Positions 1 to 11,875 of a stretch of DNA of 64,000 nucleotides are shown here, piece after piece. Positions within the stretch are counted from its first letter, which is position 1. Each line of letters starts with the position of its first letter. The DNA lies in NCBI GenBank assembly GCA_037576195.1, contig JAQZDE010000067.1, positions 61,001-125,000 on the forward strand. Direction: 5' to 3'. A program made the position numbers and the translations under genes. The DNA is from Phytoseiulus persimilis (lineage: Eukaryota; Arthropoda; Arachnida; Mesostigmata; Phytoseiidae). Below the pieces are notes generated by a model that was not told the origin of the DNA, made no database searches, and worked only from the letters and a program-made list of their open reading frames with translations.

Positions 1-1002
1 ATGTACATGGGCTTTATTGTGCACTGTATCAGCTCGTCAGCTTCGGGCTCTTAGCAGAAGGAGATGCCTAGCAACGTCCATCCGCGCTAAGCGAAGCGCT
101 TTCTCAGAAATATTTGCTGAATATGGGCTCTCCTTTTTGGCTTCGGAGGCATCGCTCGTCCAGATCGTCAACAGCATGGGGATGGAGTCCTCCCCAGGGC
201 CGTGAAAACATTCCCCCAAACCCAAACTGTTCAATCAACTCATCGCAGCCACATTTCCCTCTCAACAGCCGGACAATACCTGCGGAGCCCCGCGAGTAGT
301 TATTATGGAGTGCGCGTTCCCGTAGACAGAAACTGTTTGAACGGGCCGACTGGAAATAATGGATTCTCTGCTCAGGCCGGCTGAAAGCGTCAACTTAGAT
401 AATTGTGTCGCATGCCTCGCGAGCCCATGTCTTTGACTATCACTGTTGGCAGTGCTATGGGCTCCGTTAGACGGTCTATTTCGGTCCGCGTTCGATTCGA
501 GCTCTTATATAGTTAAGAGTTCTGTCTGAATAGAGAACTCTCTCAATCGAAGATTCCGAAGTCCAGGGTAGCTCAAAGGTCGCATTGTGCTGAGTTCCCG
601 CAGCGGCGATCAATGTCACGAGCAGTTTTTTTTTAGACTCAGCGTAGACTCCGCCTGCTCCGAGAATACATTCGCGGAGTATTCTTACGCCAGCAGGGAG
701 GTTGGCTCGACGCGAGCGCTGTTTCACACAAACTGAACGAGAGGGACTCATATCGCTCCTGAGAGCTTGGATGATTACCATCACACGACACACACGATGA
801 ATTGAATTCTGAACCCTGCTTGGCGCAACAGCGAACTTTGAGAGCCCGTCACGTGACGGCTTCTGTGGTGAGAGTTGAGAACTGCAGGTCACAGAAGTTT
901 CCTATTTCCAGATGTTGATTCCGACAAAAACCTGATTTCGGAGCTCGAATAGTTGAACTGACAGTCAGGGTCAGTTCTCTGCCGGATTCCCTAGTCGGAG
1001 CT
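1..1002. other. Upstream region, no gene seen
   Basis: Short open frames exist on both strands, for example a minus-strand frame at 476-892, but none has a recognisable domain or a phase-consistent splice partner. The right part presumably holds the 5' leader and promoter of the gene starting at 1003; no clear TATA box was identified. Confidence 0.4.
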
Positions 1003-1832
1003 ATGGATCTTGATACAGCTTTGGCTGAGTTGAAAATGCTAGCGGCCGTTTCCGAAGCTCGTCGCGAGATACTTCTTGAGAGCCGTAGAACCCTGAATAA
1101 CGAAAATCGGACACACAGGTAAGTTGCGAAGCCTTCGAAATCAACCGGACCATATCGGTGGCTCTCCCGACTCCGTATCCATACCTCACGAAAGAACTCC
1201 CTTTCGTGAGAACGACATCGAGGCGCACAGAGTTATTGGATCTTTTTTCCACTCCCAGGTTGAGCTTGCACGTCGGTGGAGCCAGACGCTACAAATGTTT
1301 CCAAGACAAAACTGTACCTTTGATTAGCATTCGGAGAGCGTTCCCGAATCTGTGTCAGCCTAGCAGATCAGCCTCGTTCTCCAGAAGTCGACATCTGTTC
1401 ATGGTGAGTTTGGATGTCCAGCGCAGCGTCCGAGTCCGGAATCGGGATTGATTAGTTTGTCGGTCGTGAAGAATCATGAGAAGTTCGAGATTCCAGATTT
1501 TTACGAACTTACTCATAAATGCTCATTCACTATCACAGCCCTACGAGCAGCCACGACCATCGATGGCCAACCCGCACAGAGTTACGGCACTGTGTGTGCA
1601 ATCGCCTAATATAGGAACTTTGCAACTACCTCAACTTCCTCAGAACAAGTCGAATCCACCATCACCGGTGAAAAGCAATCCCCACACGCTAGGGATGAAC
1701 GGAAGTCCACTTGTTCGGTCGAAGAGCTTGGACAACATCGCTCTGTGCCCCCTGGAGGAGATCCGTACCGTGGACACAATAGTTGAATCCGTATCGAGTA
1801 AAATCAGTAACCTACAGCTGACCGCCAACTAG
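1003..1832 (+). CDS. Small Ser-rich basophilic protein, three exons
   Basis: The model joins 1003-1118, 1367-1403 and 1539-1832, giving 148 residues. The first donor is AG|GTAAGT, the second intron opens with GTGAGT, both acceptors end in CAG, and phases 2 and 0 match exactly. The N-terminus (about residues 1-38) is a charged, probably helical stretch rich in Leu, Glu and Arg. It is followed by the basic Ser motif RSASFSRSRH, then a Pro/Asn/Ser-rich linker with two SP sites, then RSKSLDNI, and a hydrophobic/acidic C-terminal helix ending near ISNLQL. The RSxS and RSKSL sites resemble basophilic-kinase or 14-3-3 docking sites, which is an inference. I do not recognise the family. The compact helix, phospho-linker, helix layout suggests an intracellular adaptor or regulator, and no signal peptide or membrane segment is visible. 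Confidence 0.6.
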
Positions 1833-3728
1833 TTGTCGGAGAATTTAGTTCAAAGGCGTCTGATCAATAGTCATTGGACAGGATCAAACCGAAATGACTT
1901 TGAGTTATTGATTTGAAAGGAATTTGACAACTTGAATCGAGCTGAAAACACGGACCGTTGCGTTTCAACTCGGATCAGGAAGCCTTGTCTTGCGAAAGAT
2001 TTTTTCTCGGAAATCAACTCATCGACGATGTCAGCGAGGGCAAGATGTCTGACGATTCCAAGAATGACGAGGTGACTAATTCGAGCCACGAAACTAACTC
2101 CGCCGACAGTTTTGTCAGGAGACAGAATTTTCGGCGGGCATACGCTCTCCTCGCACCAGTTGACCAGACGTCGACCTATATACAAGATTCTATATATATA
2201 TATTTGATATATATATATATAGACATATATTAAATTATTCAAAATATTTATTGTATTACGAGAGGATGCGCTGAGAGCAAGCTGGGCATGAATAAGCTTA
2301 TCACAAGCTTATCTGAATGTACAGGACCGGTTGTCTTTTTGCTGGAGTTTTTGAGCCGATCGAAAAAGACGGCGAAACTTAACCGATGTTAACACAAATC
2401 CTCCAACTGCCGCGAAGCTTGAAGATCTCCGAAAGGTTGAGTTTTCTACCCAAAAAAATATACACTTGATTCAAACTGAGTCGAAAAGTTGAGAAAGCGA
2501 ACCTTCGAATGTATGGGCAGCCCGCATCGCGCCAGTCGCTCGAATCTCTTGTAATTCACCTAAACATCGTTGACTCTCGTTTCAAGCCGTTTCAAACACT
2601 AAATATGAATATCCATATGTGTTGATGAAGATGTAAATATGGATTCGAAAGGCTTTGATGACGAGCATGTGTGCGATATAATTAAATTGTTTATCGATGA
2701 ATATGTTATCAATGACCGTACTTGGCTTGTGTTTGTCTCGCCGATCGACTTCTCTCGCTCCCGGTCAGCGGCGTTCAGCTTCCAGATTCACGAAAAAACA
2801 CATAAAAAATACGGACTCGCAAAGACCAGACTCCCTCAGGTCTCTGAATCAAACTGTTCCCTGAATCGAGGAGAACGGTCCGAATCCGCTTGTGTCATAG
2901 GATTGGACTCGTGCTCTCCTATCTGCGGGCTGGAAGGCTCTCAGAATATTCTGAACACTCTTTTGAAGAAGTTGAGGATGAAGAACCGACTGAGCAGGAC
3001 AGCGACGGAAGCTTGGGATCTCCGTCAGACGTGTGAAGAGCTGAAGGCTCGATGACATTCGAGCACAACGCTCGGTTAGCGGAAGATTGCGGATCGCCAG
3101 CGGGAGAGAAGTCGATCCATGCTGTTGATGGAGCCGCTGGTTATCTGATCGTCGAACAGGAAAGTTATACTTTCTAAATAGGAAACAACTCTATCGCGAT
3201 GGCATTAAGTTAGCTTACAGCGAAAACATGAACAGAAGTATTCGACCGTGTCAATGATGGTCATTTATAAATTTCATGTACCTTTCCAATGGTGAACAGA
3301 GTTTTTTCAATCTAGATCTCAGTAATCGGTGATCGTTCTATACCCCGAAGGGCGCCTACTTGGAGCATTTCGGACCCTGAGGTACCCTTCAGGTCTCCCT
3401 TGCAGCAACATCGAACTCGAGGAGCACGAAAATTCCTGAGATTTTCCTCCCTCATCGGAATAAACTATTAGCTTGGAGCAATCGGAGAATTTCGCTGTGG
3501 CTGGGCGAGGTGCACGCATTCAGGCAGTGCACGAGTTTCCGTTCTTCACTTGGGACGTATCGCCGACAATGTGGGCTCCCCTCTCTCATAGAGGCGCGGC
3601 TGGTGCCGTCCGCGTGTGTCCTCCAAGGAATGATCGCTGATGCTATCGTAAACTCCTCGCCTCTGACCAACAAATCGTATCTCACAGTGTTTCCTCCGCT
3701 GTGACACCACAAAGTGTCGACCATCGTC
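1833..3728. other. 3' UTR and intergenic stretch with TA microsatellite
   Basis: This stretch contains the likely 3' UTR of the preceding gene and the 5' leader of glycogen synthase. An AT-dinucleotide microsatellite lies near 2188-2230. An isolated open frame with a real ATG runs 2639-3055 (138 codons, plus strand) and has no recognisable domain; it may be chance or a small orphan gene. No other feature is supported. Confidence 0.35.
2639..3055 (+). CDS. Orphan ORF, 138 codons, uncertain
   Basis: This is an uninterrupted ATG-to-stop frame between two well-supported genes. The N-terminus is acidic and helical-looking (it begins MDSKGFDDEHVCDI), the middle is basic and Ser-rich, and the C-terminus is Leu/Lys/Arg-rich. 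There are no known motifs, no signal peptide and no obvious splice extension. At this base composition an ORF of this length can arise by chance, so the call is weak. Confidence 0.2.
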   Translation: MDSKGFDDEHVCDIIKLFIDEYVINDRTWLVFVSPIDFSRSRSAAFSFQIHEKTHKKYGLAKTRLPQVSESNCSLNRGERSESACVIGLDSCSPICGLEGSQNILNTLLKKLRMKNRLSRTATEAWDLRQTCEELKAR

Positions 3729-6700
3729 ATGTCTCGTGTGGCACGCCGCCTTTACGCCGAAGATGGAGCTTCCCAGGGTCCAATATACGACGGGGGAGCC
3801 AGCGCGAGAGAGCAGAATAGTTGGGTGTTTGAAGTTTGTTGGGAAACTGCCAACAAGGTTGGAGGAATCTACACTGTGATAAGGACCAAGGCCGAAGCCT
3901 CAGTGATGGAGCTCGGGGACCAGTACTGCCTTATAGGACCCTTGAACCACAACGCAGTGAAGACTGAGGTCGAAATTCTTGAGCCGAAAGGCTTGTTCGC
4001 GAAAGCGCTCGCTTCTTTCAAGGAACATGGTATCGGCTACGTGTACGGCAGGTGGCTGATTGACGGTTACCCACAGCTCTTGCTCGTCGATCTCGGTTCA
4101 GTAGCCCCTCGCTTGAATGATTGGAGAGCGGACACCTTTAAGAAGTCCGGCATCGGACTTCCAGATGAAGATACGGAATCGAACGATGCAATCTTATTCG
4201 GTTACGTTACTTCATGGTTCCTTGAGGAGTTCGTGAAAGCGGCCAGAGAAAACGGGCCTCCCTACGTGGTCGCGCACTTCCACGAATGGATGACCGGCAT
4301 AGGGCTGGTGCAGTGCCGTCTCAAACATTTGGACGTTGCGACTGTGTTCACTACTCACGCGACTCTACTCGGACGATACTTATGCGCAGGCAACGTCGAT
4401 TTCTACAATAATTTAGGTGACTTCGACCTCGATCGAGAAGCCGGCAATCGTGGCATCTACCATCGTTATTGTATCGAGCGTGCGGCAACCCATACGGCAC
4501 ATATTTTCACAACCGTGTCCGAAATCACAGCGCTAGAAGCGCAGTTCCTCCTCAGGAGGAAAGCGGAGGTTATTACGCCCAACGGACTCAATGTCAAAAG
4601 GTAGAAGTGATCCGCGCTCTCAACACATGACCTCGGGATTTAGTGAACTACTTGAGATCGTGACTTAGTATTCGAATGATTCAAATATGATCTGATTCAA
4701 CGATAATTGATCATGGCTAGCTTGGGAAGGCCAATTTGCCACAGTAATAGGGAGATATCTTTCTTAAGGCCAGCATCCTGATAACATCGAGTGATTCGAT
4801 CTCCAGGTATGAAGCCCACCACGATTTCCAGAACAAGCACGCCATGGCCAAAGAAAAAATCCACAACTTCGTTCGAGGTCATTTCCACGGACACTACGAC
4901 TTCGATCTAGAAAAAACGCTCTACTTCTTCATTGCTGGGAGGTGAGACTCTCGATCTGAATGTAAGCAAGGAATCTCTCCCCCACCCCCAAGGGAGCGAA
5001 ACCAAATCTCCGGCACGGTGGCTTTGGAGCAGCATGTCGTCTGTATTCCGGTCAGATTTAACTGTCCGCTGATAGCAACCGGATTTATTTGGATGCAGAT
5101 ACGAGTTTGGAAACAAAGGCGCCGATCTCTTCATTGAATCGCTGGCGAGATTGAACCATCGAATGAAAACCTCAGGGTGCGCTCATACCGTAGTGGCCTT
5201 CATCATTTTCCCTGCCAAGACAAACAACTTCAATGTTGAGTCCTTGAGAGGCCAAGCCATCTGCAAACAACTGAAGGCATGTCTGAATAACCCTTACAAA
5301 TAACGCCCGACGGCGTCCGCCCCGAGCTCCTTGTGTTGATTGCTTCACGAATCGTTCGGGAATTTTCAATCCTCTTATCGTGCCCCAGACACTAAATAAG
5401 ACTCTCCAAAGTACAGGACACCTGCGATGAGATTCAGAAACGAATCGGAGAGCGGCTTTTCGAGACGGCACTCAGCGGCCAGTTGCCAGATTCCAGTAAA
5501 CTTCTGACTCCCGAGGACATCGTGATGCTCAAGAGAGGTGAGCCGAGCTGATGACGCTCATTTCGGATGAGAACACTGAGAGAGCTATATCGTCGAGGAT
5601 TCCATTCCAGGGAGTTCCTCGATTCGATCATTCCTGAAGTTTTGAACCAGTTTCCAGTGTCGTTTCGCTGTCAAGAATCAATGTCGATAACGCGTCCTGG
5701 TCTCGCCGTTTTCGTAAACATTCAGTCTCCCGTCAGCTCCTGCAGCAAACAAATCTCTCGAAGGCTGCTCTCTGTGGGACTCATTGAACGGATAGCGTTA
5801 CAGAATTACTTTAGCCTAAGAGTCGAGATCGAATCAGTGAATCAACCTTGAACCTTGAAAATGGTCACAATTCCGCCAAAGTCTTCAAGAGAGGCTGTCG
5901 GGTCGACGGGGCGTGATGGAATAGGTGTTCCCCGGCCGGGGAGGAAAACAAAATAAGCCCACGGCTATCTGCCAGAACACTCGCCTCCTCATAAAGATAG
6001 CGTAATCTGACGGGGATACACATATTCCATACCCGTTATCTGGCAGCCGCGATTGATGAAAACAAACTACGCCGAATCTTGAGAGATTTAGCCTCGTAAT
6101 CAGAGAAAGATGCGGACGCCAACTTTTACCTACTCTTGACACCGGCCGAGTTCGAGTTCGCTCACCGAGTACGCAGCCCCGCGGACCTGACTACATGACA
6201 CGACCCCGACAATTTCAGGGATTTACTCCACTCAGAAGTCAACTCTGCCCCCCATATGCACTCACAACATGACTGACGACTCGACAGATCCGGTTCTCTC
6301 TGCTTTCCGCAGATGTCATCTCTTCAACGACCGACACGATAAGGTTCTTCGAATTCCCGTCTCGCCGATATGGTCATTCTTAAGTCAAGACTTTCCCTCA
6401 AGACGCTTTGTATATTTTCAGGTGAAAGTAGTTTTCCATCCCGAGTTCCTCTCATCGACGTCGCCGCTCATCCCAATGGACTACGAGGAGTTCGTTCGAG
6501 GATGTCATTTGGGTGTTTTCCCCTCGTATTATGAGCCTTGGGGCTACACACCGGCCGAGTGCACACTCATGGGCATTCCCAGTGTCACCACAAACCTCTC
6601 CGGTTTCGGGTGCTTCATTCAAGAATACGTAGTTGACCCAATGTCATATGGGATATACATTGTTGAAAGGAAGTTCAAGGGAGTAGAGGAAAGCGTTGAG

Positions 6701-7012
6701 CAATTAGCCCAGTTCATGTTCGAATTCTGCAACCTGACGCGACGCCAACGCATCATCCAACGGAACCGAACTGAACGTCTGAGCGACCTTCTCGATTGGA
6801 AAAACCTTGCCCAATACTACTCGAAAGCTCGTCGAGAAGCGCTCCGAAAAGTTCATCCTGAACTCGATACTCTAACTGATTCGATGCACAAGATGCAGAT
6901 CAAATACCCAAGACCCTATTCCGAACCTCCTTCGCCGTCAACGTCACGGAGAGGCAGCGTGTACGACAGCGATGAAGATGAACCTGCCACCAAATGGGAA
7001 GAGGGGGCTTGA
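3729..7012 (+). CDS. GYS: Glycogen [starch] synthase (GT3 family)
   Basis: This enzyme transfers glucose from UDP-glucose to the non-reducing ends of glycogen in the cytosol. The exons are 3729-4600, 4807-4941, 5099-5276, 5417-5537, 6219-6343 and 6422-7012. They join in frame to 673 residues, against about 737 in the human muscle enzyme. The start is the first ATG in frame (context GTCATGT). Visible GT3 landmarks are KVGGIYTV in the nucleotide-sugar loop near residue 40, [30 protein letters not shown], the catalytic acidic motif in [16 protein letters not shown], and the arginine cluster [20 protein letters not shown] that senses glucose-6-phosphate in animal and yeast enzymes. The C-terminal tail [14 protein letters not shown] plus an acidic end matches the GSK3/CK2-regulated phospho-tail. 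The N-terminus lacks an obvious match to the vertebrate site 2/2a leader. Intron 3 uses a GC donor. The longest intron is 5538-6218. The identification is firm. Confidence 0.96.
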
Positions 7013-7285
7013 GATCGCACCGAGCCACAATCCGGCATCTAACTTGTCAACTTGGAGTTGAAGTTTTCGCTCAGTGTGGAGTTGACTTCAGAATTCCAGA
7101 AGCTTTTACATCTCTCATGATGAGCAGTGGAACGATCAGCGGTGGATTCGCCTGACAGCCGAAAGGACACAGAAATACTGTAAAAATGTTTCGAATTTTT
7201 AATTTTTCCACGAATACCGAGAGCGGGGTCTCGAATGCGAGCGTGTACCCAGAGATTATTCGGGGTTACGCGTGGTGTGATTCCA

Positions 7286-7291
7286 AATAAA
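7286..7291 (+). terminator. AATAAA polyadenylation signal, glycogen synthase
   Basis: A canonical AATAAA hexamer lies about 275 bases downstream of the glycogen synthase stop, on the same strand. It is the first such hexamer in the 3' flank. Confidence 0.6.
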
Positions 7292-8176
7292 GAGGTCCGA
7301 ATCCGACAAGGTTCTCCATACTCTTCCGTGGGAACATTTAGCTGCTCCTTAATACGTTATTATCCTTCTGAGAGATGCCTGCCCGCGAAGTGGAAGCCAA
7401 GCATTGTCAGAGGCATGGAAGACACGGAGACTGTCACAGCATTGAATATGAAGGAATTTCCTCTACGTGATGGCGGATTCCCATATTTATTAAATAGTTA
7501 AATAAGTTCACCATGATAATGTGAAGGACCTCCGCGGAGAACCACGTAGGACTGATAAGCATTCGCAAGCATAACTTCGGACGCTTCTCTCAAGTACACT
7601 ATGACGTAGGGGAAATCGAGGTAGAGGTACAGATGATTTTCTGAACAGACTATTTACAACCGGCTTTAAATGAACTCCGCGCCTTGAGGATAGGAGTCCA
7701 TTTCCCGTCACGGATTCGATCCCGGAGTTCCGATCTTCAATTGATGTCACTTTTCCGGCGGTCTCGGTGATCGCTGTGTACAAGGAGATTATGGTTGACG
7801 GCGTTCCGACTGAATCGCAGCTCTGAGATTCTTGTGGGAGGCTCATAAGCTCCAATATCCAATGAGGGAATACTATCAGGCTTGAGATAATCGCCAGCCG
7901 AAACCAGAGCTGCTCATCTTTTGCCTCCGAAGATGTGCTTTGCCTGAGTTTTTCCAGAGGGCTTCCAACACTTGCACGATCCATTCACTAAAAACCAGTC
8001 GTAGTACATTCGTACGACGAAGCACCCCACACGATCGTGCCCATCGCATTTCTGTTTCTTTTTTTGCGCTGGTTTATCCTGAAAATAGTTGAATCAAGCT
8101 TTCGTTAAGTCCTCCGGCATCCCTCGACGGGTGGTTTCCAGAGAGTCTCGCCCACAATCTGATCAAATATTCTGAT
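7292..8176. other. Convergent intergenic region
   Basis: This is the region between the 3' ends of glycogen synthase (+) and the Spätzle-like gene (-). A minus-strand open frame at 7508-7984 includes one hydrophobic stretch (LAIISSLIVFPHWILELMSL) but has no ATG-supported start and no recognisable family, so it is not called. The region probably contains the 3' UTRs of both neighbours. Confidence 0.4.
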
Positions 8177-11100
8177 TCATGCTCTGCCAACCTCGTCCTC
8201 TCCAGAAACGCTCCGTTTACTCCTTTGGAACTGGAATCCGTTGCTATCGGCTACTCTCCGTTGAAGATATTGCTGGAAGTTGTGGAAGTCCTCCACGGGC
8301 GGTGGTTGAGCTTGTGGCCTATCCATCGGTCTCTCCATTGGTCTCTGGTAGATGGGGTAATGTTTGCTCGGAGAAGGTTGAGGGCCTGGTAGAGCTGTGG
8401 GGAAAGATCGTTTTCTATGAGCTGGACGGCTGAATCCAGGATCAAAGGAATTCACATCTCTCAGAGTGAAATGTACAGAAGCCACACAGATGAACCGGAA
8501 ATACGGGATGATATGATTTTCTACACTTTTTCCGAACTAAACGCACATTTCTCGTAAACGGAGTTGGGTCTCTTTGATGGCACGAATGAGGGGTGGTGAG
8601 GTGGAAGATGTGGTGGAGGTCTGGGAACGCTTTTCGAGTGCGGGACCACGGCGTCAGGATAGAAAATCTCAGCGACCAGAAGAGACACCCAACGTGGGCT
8701 TTCGTGACAGAGTCCATTGTCCACAAAGTCGCAAGTTTGAGACCTAAGTAGGGAATGGAAATCGAGCTATGAAAGAGCCGATCTTCGCCTAAAGTTTAGC
8801 GCTCTCGATCTGGAAGTTGCATCGGATCATGCAAACGAGGAGGAAATAGAGGAGATTCGGTCGGAGAGTGAAACTCAGTTCGAAATGCTCACATGCAGGT
8901 AGTCTGCTGGATGGTTTGTGTCAGATAGCCCTCTTGAGGGATTTGGACGACGTATTTCCAGACTCCTTGGTAGTTACGAGCGTAAACCGGCGTCACATAC
9001 TCCTCCATCGAGGGACAAGGTGTTGGTGGAAGGTTCGACCCGCTCCGGGAAGACTGCTCGTATTTGTCGCCCTTGTAAACTTTCTCCGTCGATTCTTCGG
9101 ACTGTTTCTTGAAGCGATTGCTGAAAGTGGCGCAGTCGTTATGCCGACGCAATATTCCACTTCACACTCTGAAGCGCTCAGAACGAAAAATCAAATATCA
9201 TTGAGGGGCGCCATCATTCTTGATTCCACGAGTTTAATTCCGAATATTTGCGCTTCGAGAACGGAGTCAAACCTGCTTGAATACATGTTGGCTAGCAGCT
9301 TGACAGGGGACGATTCCGAAGTCATGAGATCTAAAACTTGAACGATTGGTGAAGGGTTCGAGACGCTGTTTCCATTCGCTCCAGTCAATGCGGATAGAAC
9401 TTGACTCAGAGGTGACCTGAGAAAGTGAAATTGTGGAAGACGCGAATACGGGATATGATTTTCACTCGGCGTTTCTTCTCTGCGGAAACTCATCAGCTTT
9501 GAAGCTCGGCTTCAAAACCTGGCGCATCGAGCGCTTATTCAGAAACCCGAAGAGGAGAATCGGAAGAGTGCTTGACCCCGGACAACGGGGCAACAGGATG
9601 AAGACTCGGAATCGAAGTCACACGGCAACGGTGATGAATAATCATGGATTCCCCGAAGAATTCCGACTGAGGATGAGGTCGGATACCTGTGCATTTGGCG
9701 ATGCTGGCGGTTTTCTCACCTGGTTACGACCGGCGCTGGTGTGGTTGTGTCTTGATTCACAGCATTGAGCAATTCTCCTGCGTAGCTCAGAACGTTCAGA
9801 AGGTTCGCAGTCGTCGATGGACTCCCTCCAGATTCGGTTTGTACCTGGGCGAGCAAAAATAACAGCAGTTTATTTGTCGGAGAGCGGAACAGGAGTTAAC
9901 TCCGCCTCCCAATGACGAGTTTCTTTCCAGCTCTGAGTGTATTTCTTTCCGACGCGAGAAATCGCGCAACAGGAAGCGTGGCATCATGTACATGGGTGAG
10001 AAATCCAAACCTTATTAGAGATCTGAGGGCCCTTGGCAAGATTTAGGAGTCCAGACAGGGCGTTGAGCATCATGGTTGACGATCCCGTTCGCTGTCGCTG
10101 CAGTTGACTCATCACGGTGCACAACCTGCGCGGCGCACATTTAGCAGTGGAAGTCGAGAAGTCAATGAGAATTATAGATAGCGAAGCGCGACCGTAGGAT
10201 CCCACGTCCAGCCGAACACGGAAGCCACCGTGCCCTGGAACCCCTAGTGACCAGGAAGTGAGGCGGCAGATGTTTTCTTCTAGTCCTGTTTACTTTCGCT
10301 CGCAAGCATATCATATCGGGGGAGGAAGAGCGTAGACAGCTCACTAAATTGCCAACTCTAAACTGATGAAACATCAATTGGAATGAGGTCGAATCAGCAG
10401 TATACAAGCGTAAGCCAGGATGCTAGGCGGTGCCCATGCTGGCCTCGTTGGACGCCCCCTGAAAGAAGCAGTGACACGCTTCCAGGGCGACCATTGTCAT
10501 CTTCTGAGGCGGAAGTTGTAAGTCTGTGGGTGCGAGCCGGCCGGCTTGCTTTCCGAATAGACATCCAGACAACAGACATTTCAGCTGAGACATCAAGCAA
10601 GCCAGCCACGGAGCGAGTAGACTGGGCAGTCAGACAACAAATAACGGATAAGAACGGAAACGTTTTTCGGGAACTTCGTGTTGTGTCGTGCCCCTCCGAT
10701 TTTTCTCTGCTCGACATCGAGCTCGACATCAATAGTTCCCGAAACGGTTCATAAGACCCAAAGAGATCTGAAGCGGTCCACTGCGTTGCATTGAGCGGCG
10801 CAGATGCCAAGGGGGGCTTCTCGGACGGGGTCCGCGGGTCTTCATGAGTACAAAATAAGAGTTCTGCTACAATCCTTACGTTCCGTGGGCGTTCTGGCAG
10901 AGACCGTTGACAGTCGCGTTCACGACGCGATGGATGGCTTCTCTGGAGAGTTGGTGTCTCGGTTCATTGTGGGAGTCATGAGTCTGTGTGAGAGGAATGA
11001 TTTTTAGCTATATATGACTCGGAGACTGTCATTGAATAGGCGCTTCATCTCCCAGAAGAGCGACGATTCCTATTCGCATTTCTACTGAGCGTCCCCTCCG

Positions 11101-11406
11101 AGCCTGCCGGAACAGAGTCTTGCAGGAATGCCAGATAATCGAACTCTTCTTAATTGGTCGATGCTTCAGAGGCGCGGTCTAAGAGGATCCGGCGAACGTA
11201 CCCCGTGATTATTCACTCTTATGGTCGACGTGTTGACGGCTTCATCCTTCAATGCTCGCCGAAAACGATACACTGGGCCCATAGGCGAGCTGGCTTGAAC
11301 TTGAACTGGACCGCTGAATCGGGCGACTTTCGGGAGATTTTGTTGCTCTTTCAGGAACGGCAGAGATCGCGACAAGTACTCCAGGGTTTTGTTCTTTATC
11401 AGATCG
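8177..11406 (-). CDS. Spätzle-family cystine-knot ligand (5' end missing)
   Basis: This is a secreted pro-ligand of the Toll receptor family. Exons in coding order are 11406-11217, 10983-10880, 10125-10011, 9844-9720, 9479-9273, 9120-8893, 8743-8547 and 8457-8177. All phases match, giving 481 residues after an unresolved first exon that must carry the signal peptide. The pro-domain is Ser/Thr/Leu-rich. The knot begins at CPSMEEYVTPVYARN, continues through NYQGVWKYVVQIP and QTIQQTTC, then CDFVDNGLCHESPRW and VSLLVAEIFYPDA. A Pro/Arg-rich tail follows with DFHNFQQYLQRR and a furin-like RSKR 12 residues from the end. The spacing of Cys, Gly-x-Trp-x-x-Val-Val and QT matches Spätzle domains. The usual C-terminal CxC pair is absent. 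The 9273/9120 junction is the least certain: the exon frame also stays open to about 9193. Intron 10879-10126 is the longest. Confidence 0.75.
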
Positions 11407-11743
11407 CTGGAAATACCAGTGTTTATTAGAACCATTAGACTTACAGCTGCATGCTCAGCCTTCGATTTCGATCGATTCACACTGCTCCACGGGAGCTAGA
11501 GGAATCGATTGCCTACAAATAGATCCACGAGAGAAGGAGGAGTTCACAGCAAAATCGGGGCTCAGAAAAGAAAGTATTTTCAGAGCAGCAGGCTCAAGAG
11601 CCGATTCTTTTTTTTCGATCCGAGGACCGGCGGGAGGTTCAACTCTCCCGGAGAGGTTTCCCAAGTTTTCTCCGTTCTGGTGATTGATGAAACAGAATGA
11701 CGACATATAGCCAGGGTGGTGTCGTTCCCCGGCTCGAGTCGAC

Positions 11744-11749
11744 TTTATT
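11744..11749 (-). terminator. AATAAA polyadenylation signal for the ankyrin gene
   Basis: The minus strand reads AATAAA here, about 130 bases beyond the stop codon of the ankyrin/SOCS-like gene at 11876. This supports the two-exon ending of that gene. Confidence 0.55.
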
Positions 11750-11875
11750 CATCCATTGCCAACCAAAGAACAACAGAACGCGTCCCAATCACGCGGCTCT
11801 CTTACGCAGTCATCGTCAGCGAGAGTCCACGTTCCCAATGTATCCCTACAACATTACTTCGTGATTTTTGAGCAT

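Noticed and set aside
3714-3728. Upstream in-frame extension of glycogen synthase
   Set aside because: The extension begins at GTG, not ATG; the first in-frame ATG at 3729 is the better start.
10394-10810. Minus-strand ORF of 138 codons
   Set aside because: It lies wholly inside the long intron of the Spätzle-like gene and has no recognisable content; the opposite strand is equally open.
11410-11447. A 38-base intron (GTAAGT to TTTCCAG) upstream of the first Spätzle-like exon
   Set aside because: Too short to be a plausible animal intron; the acceptor probably pairs with a more distant, unseen donor.
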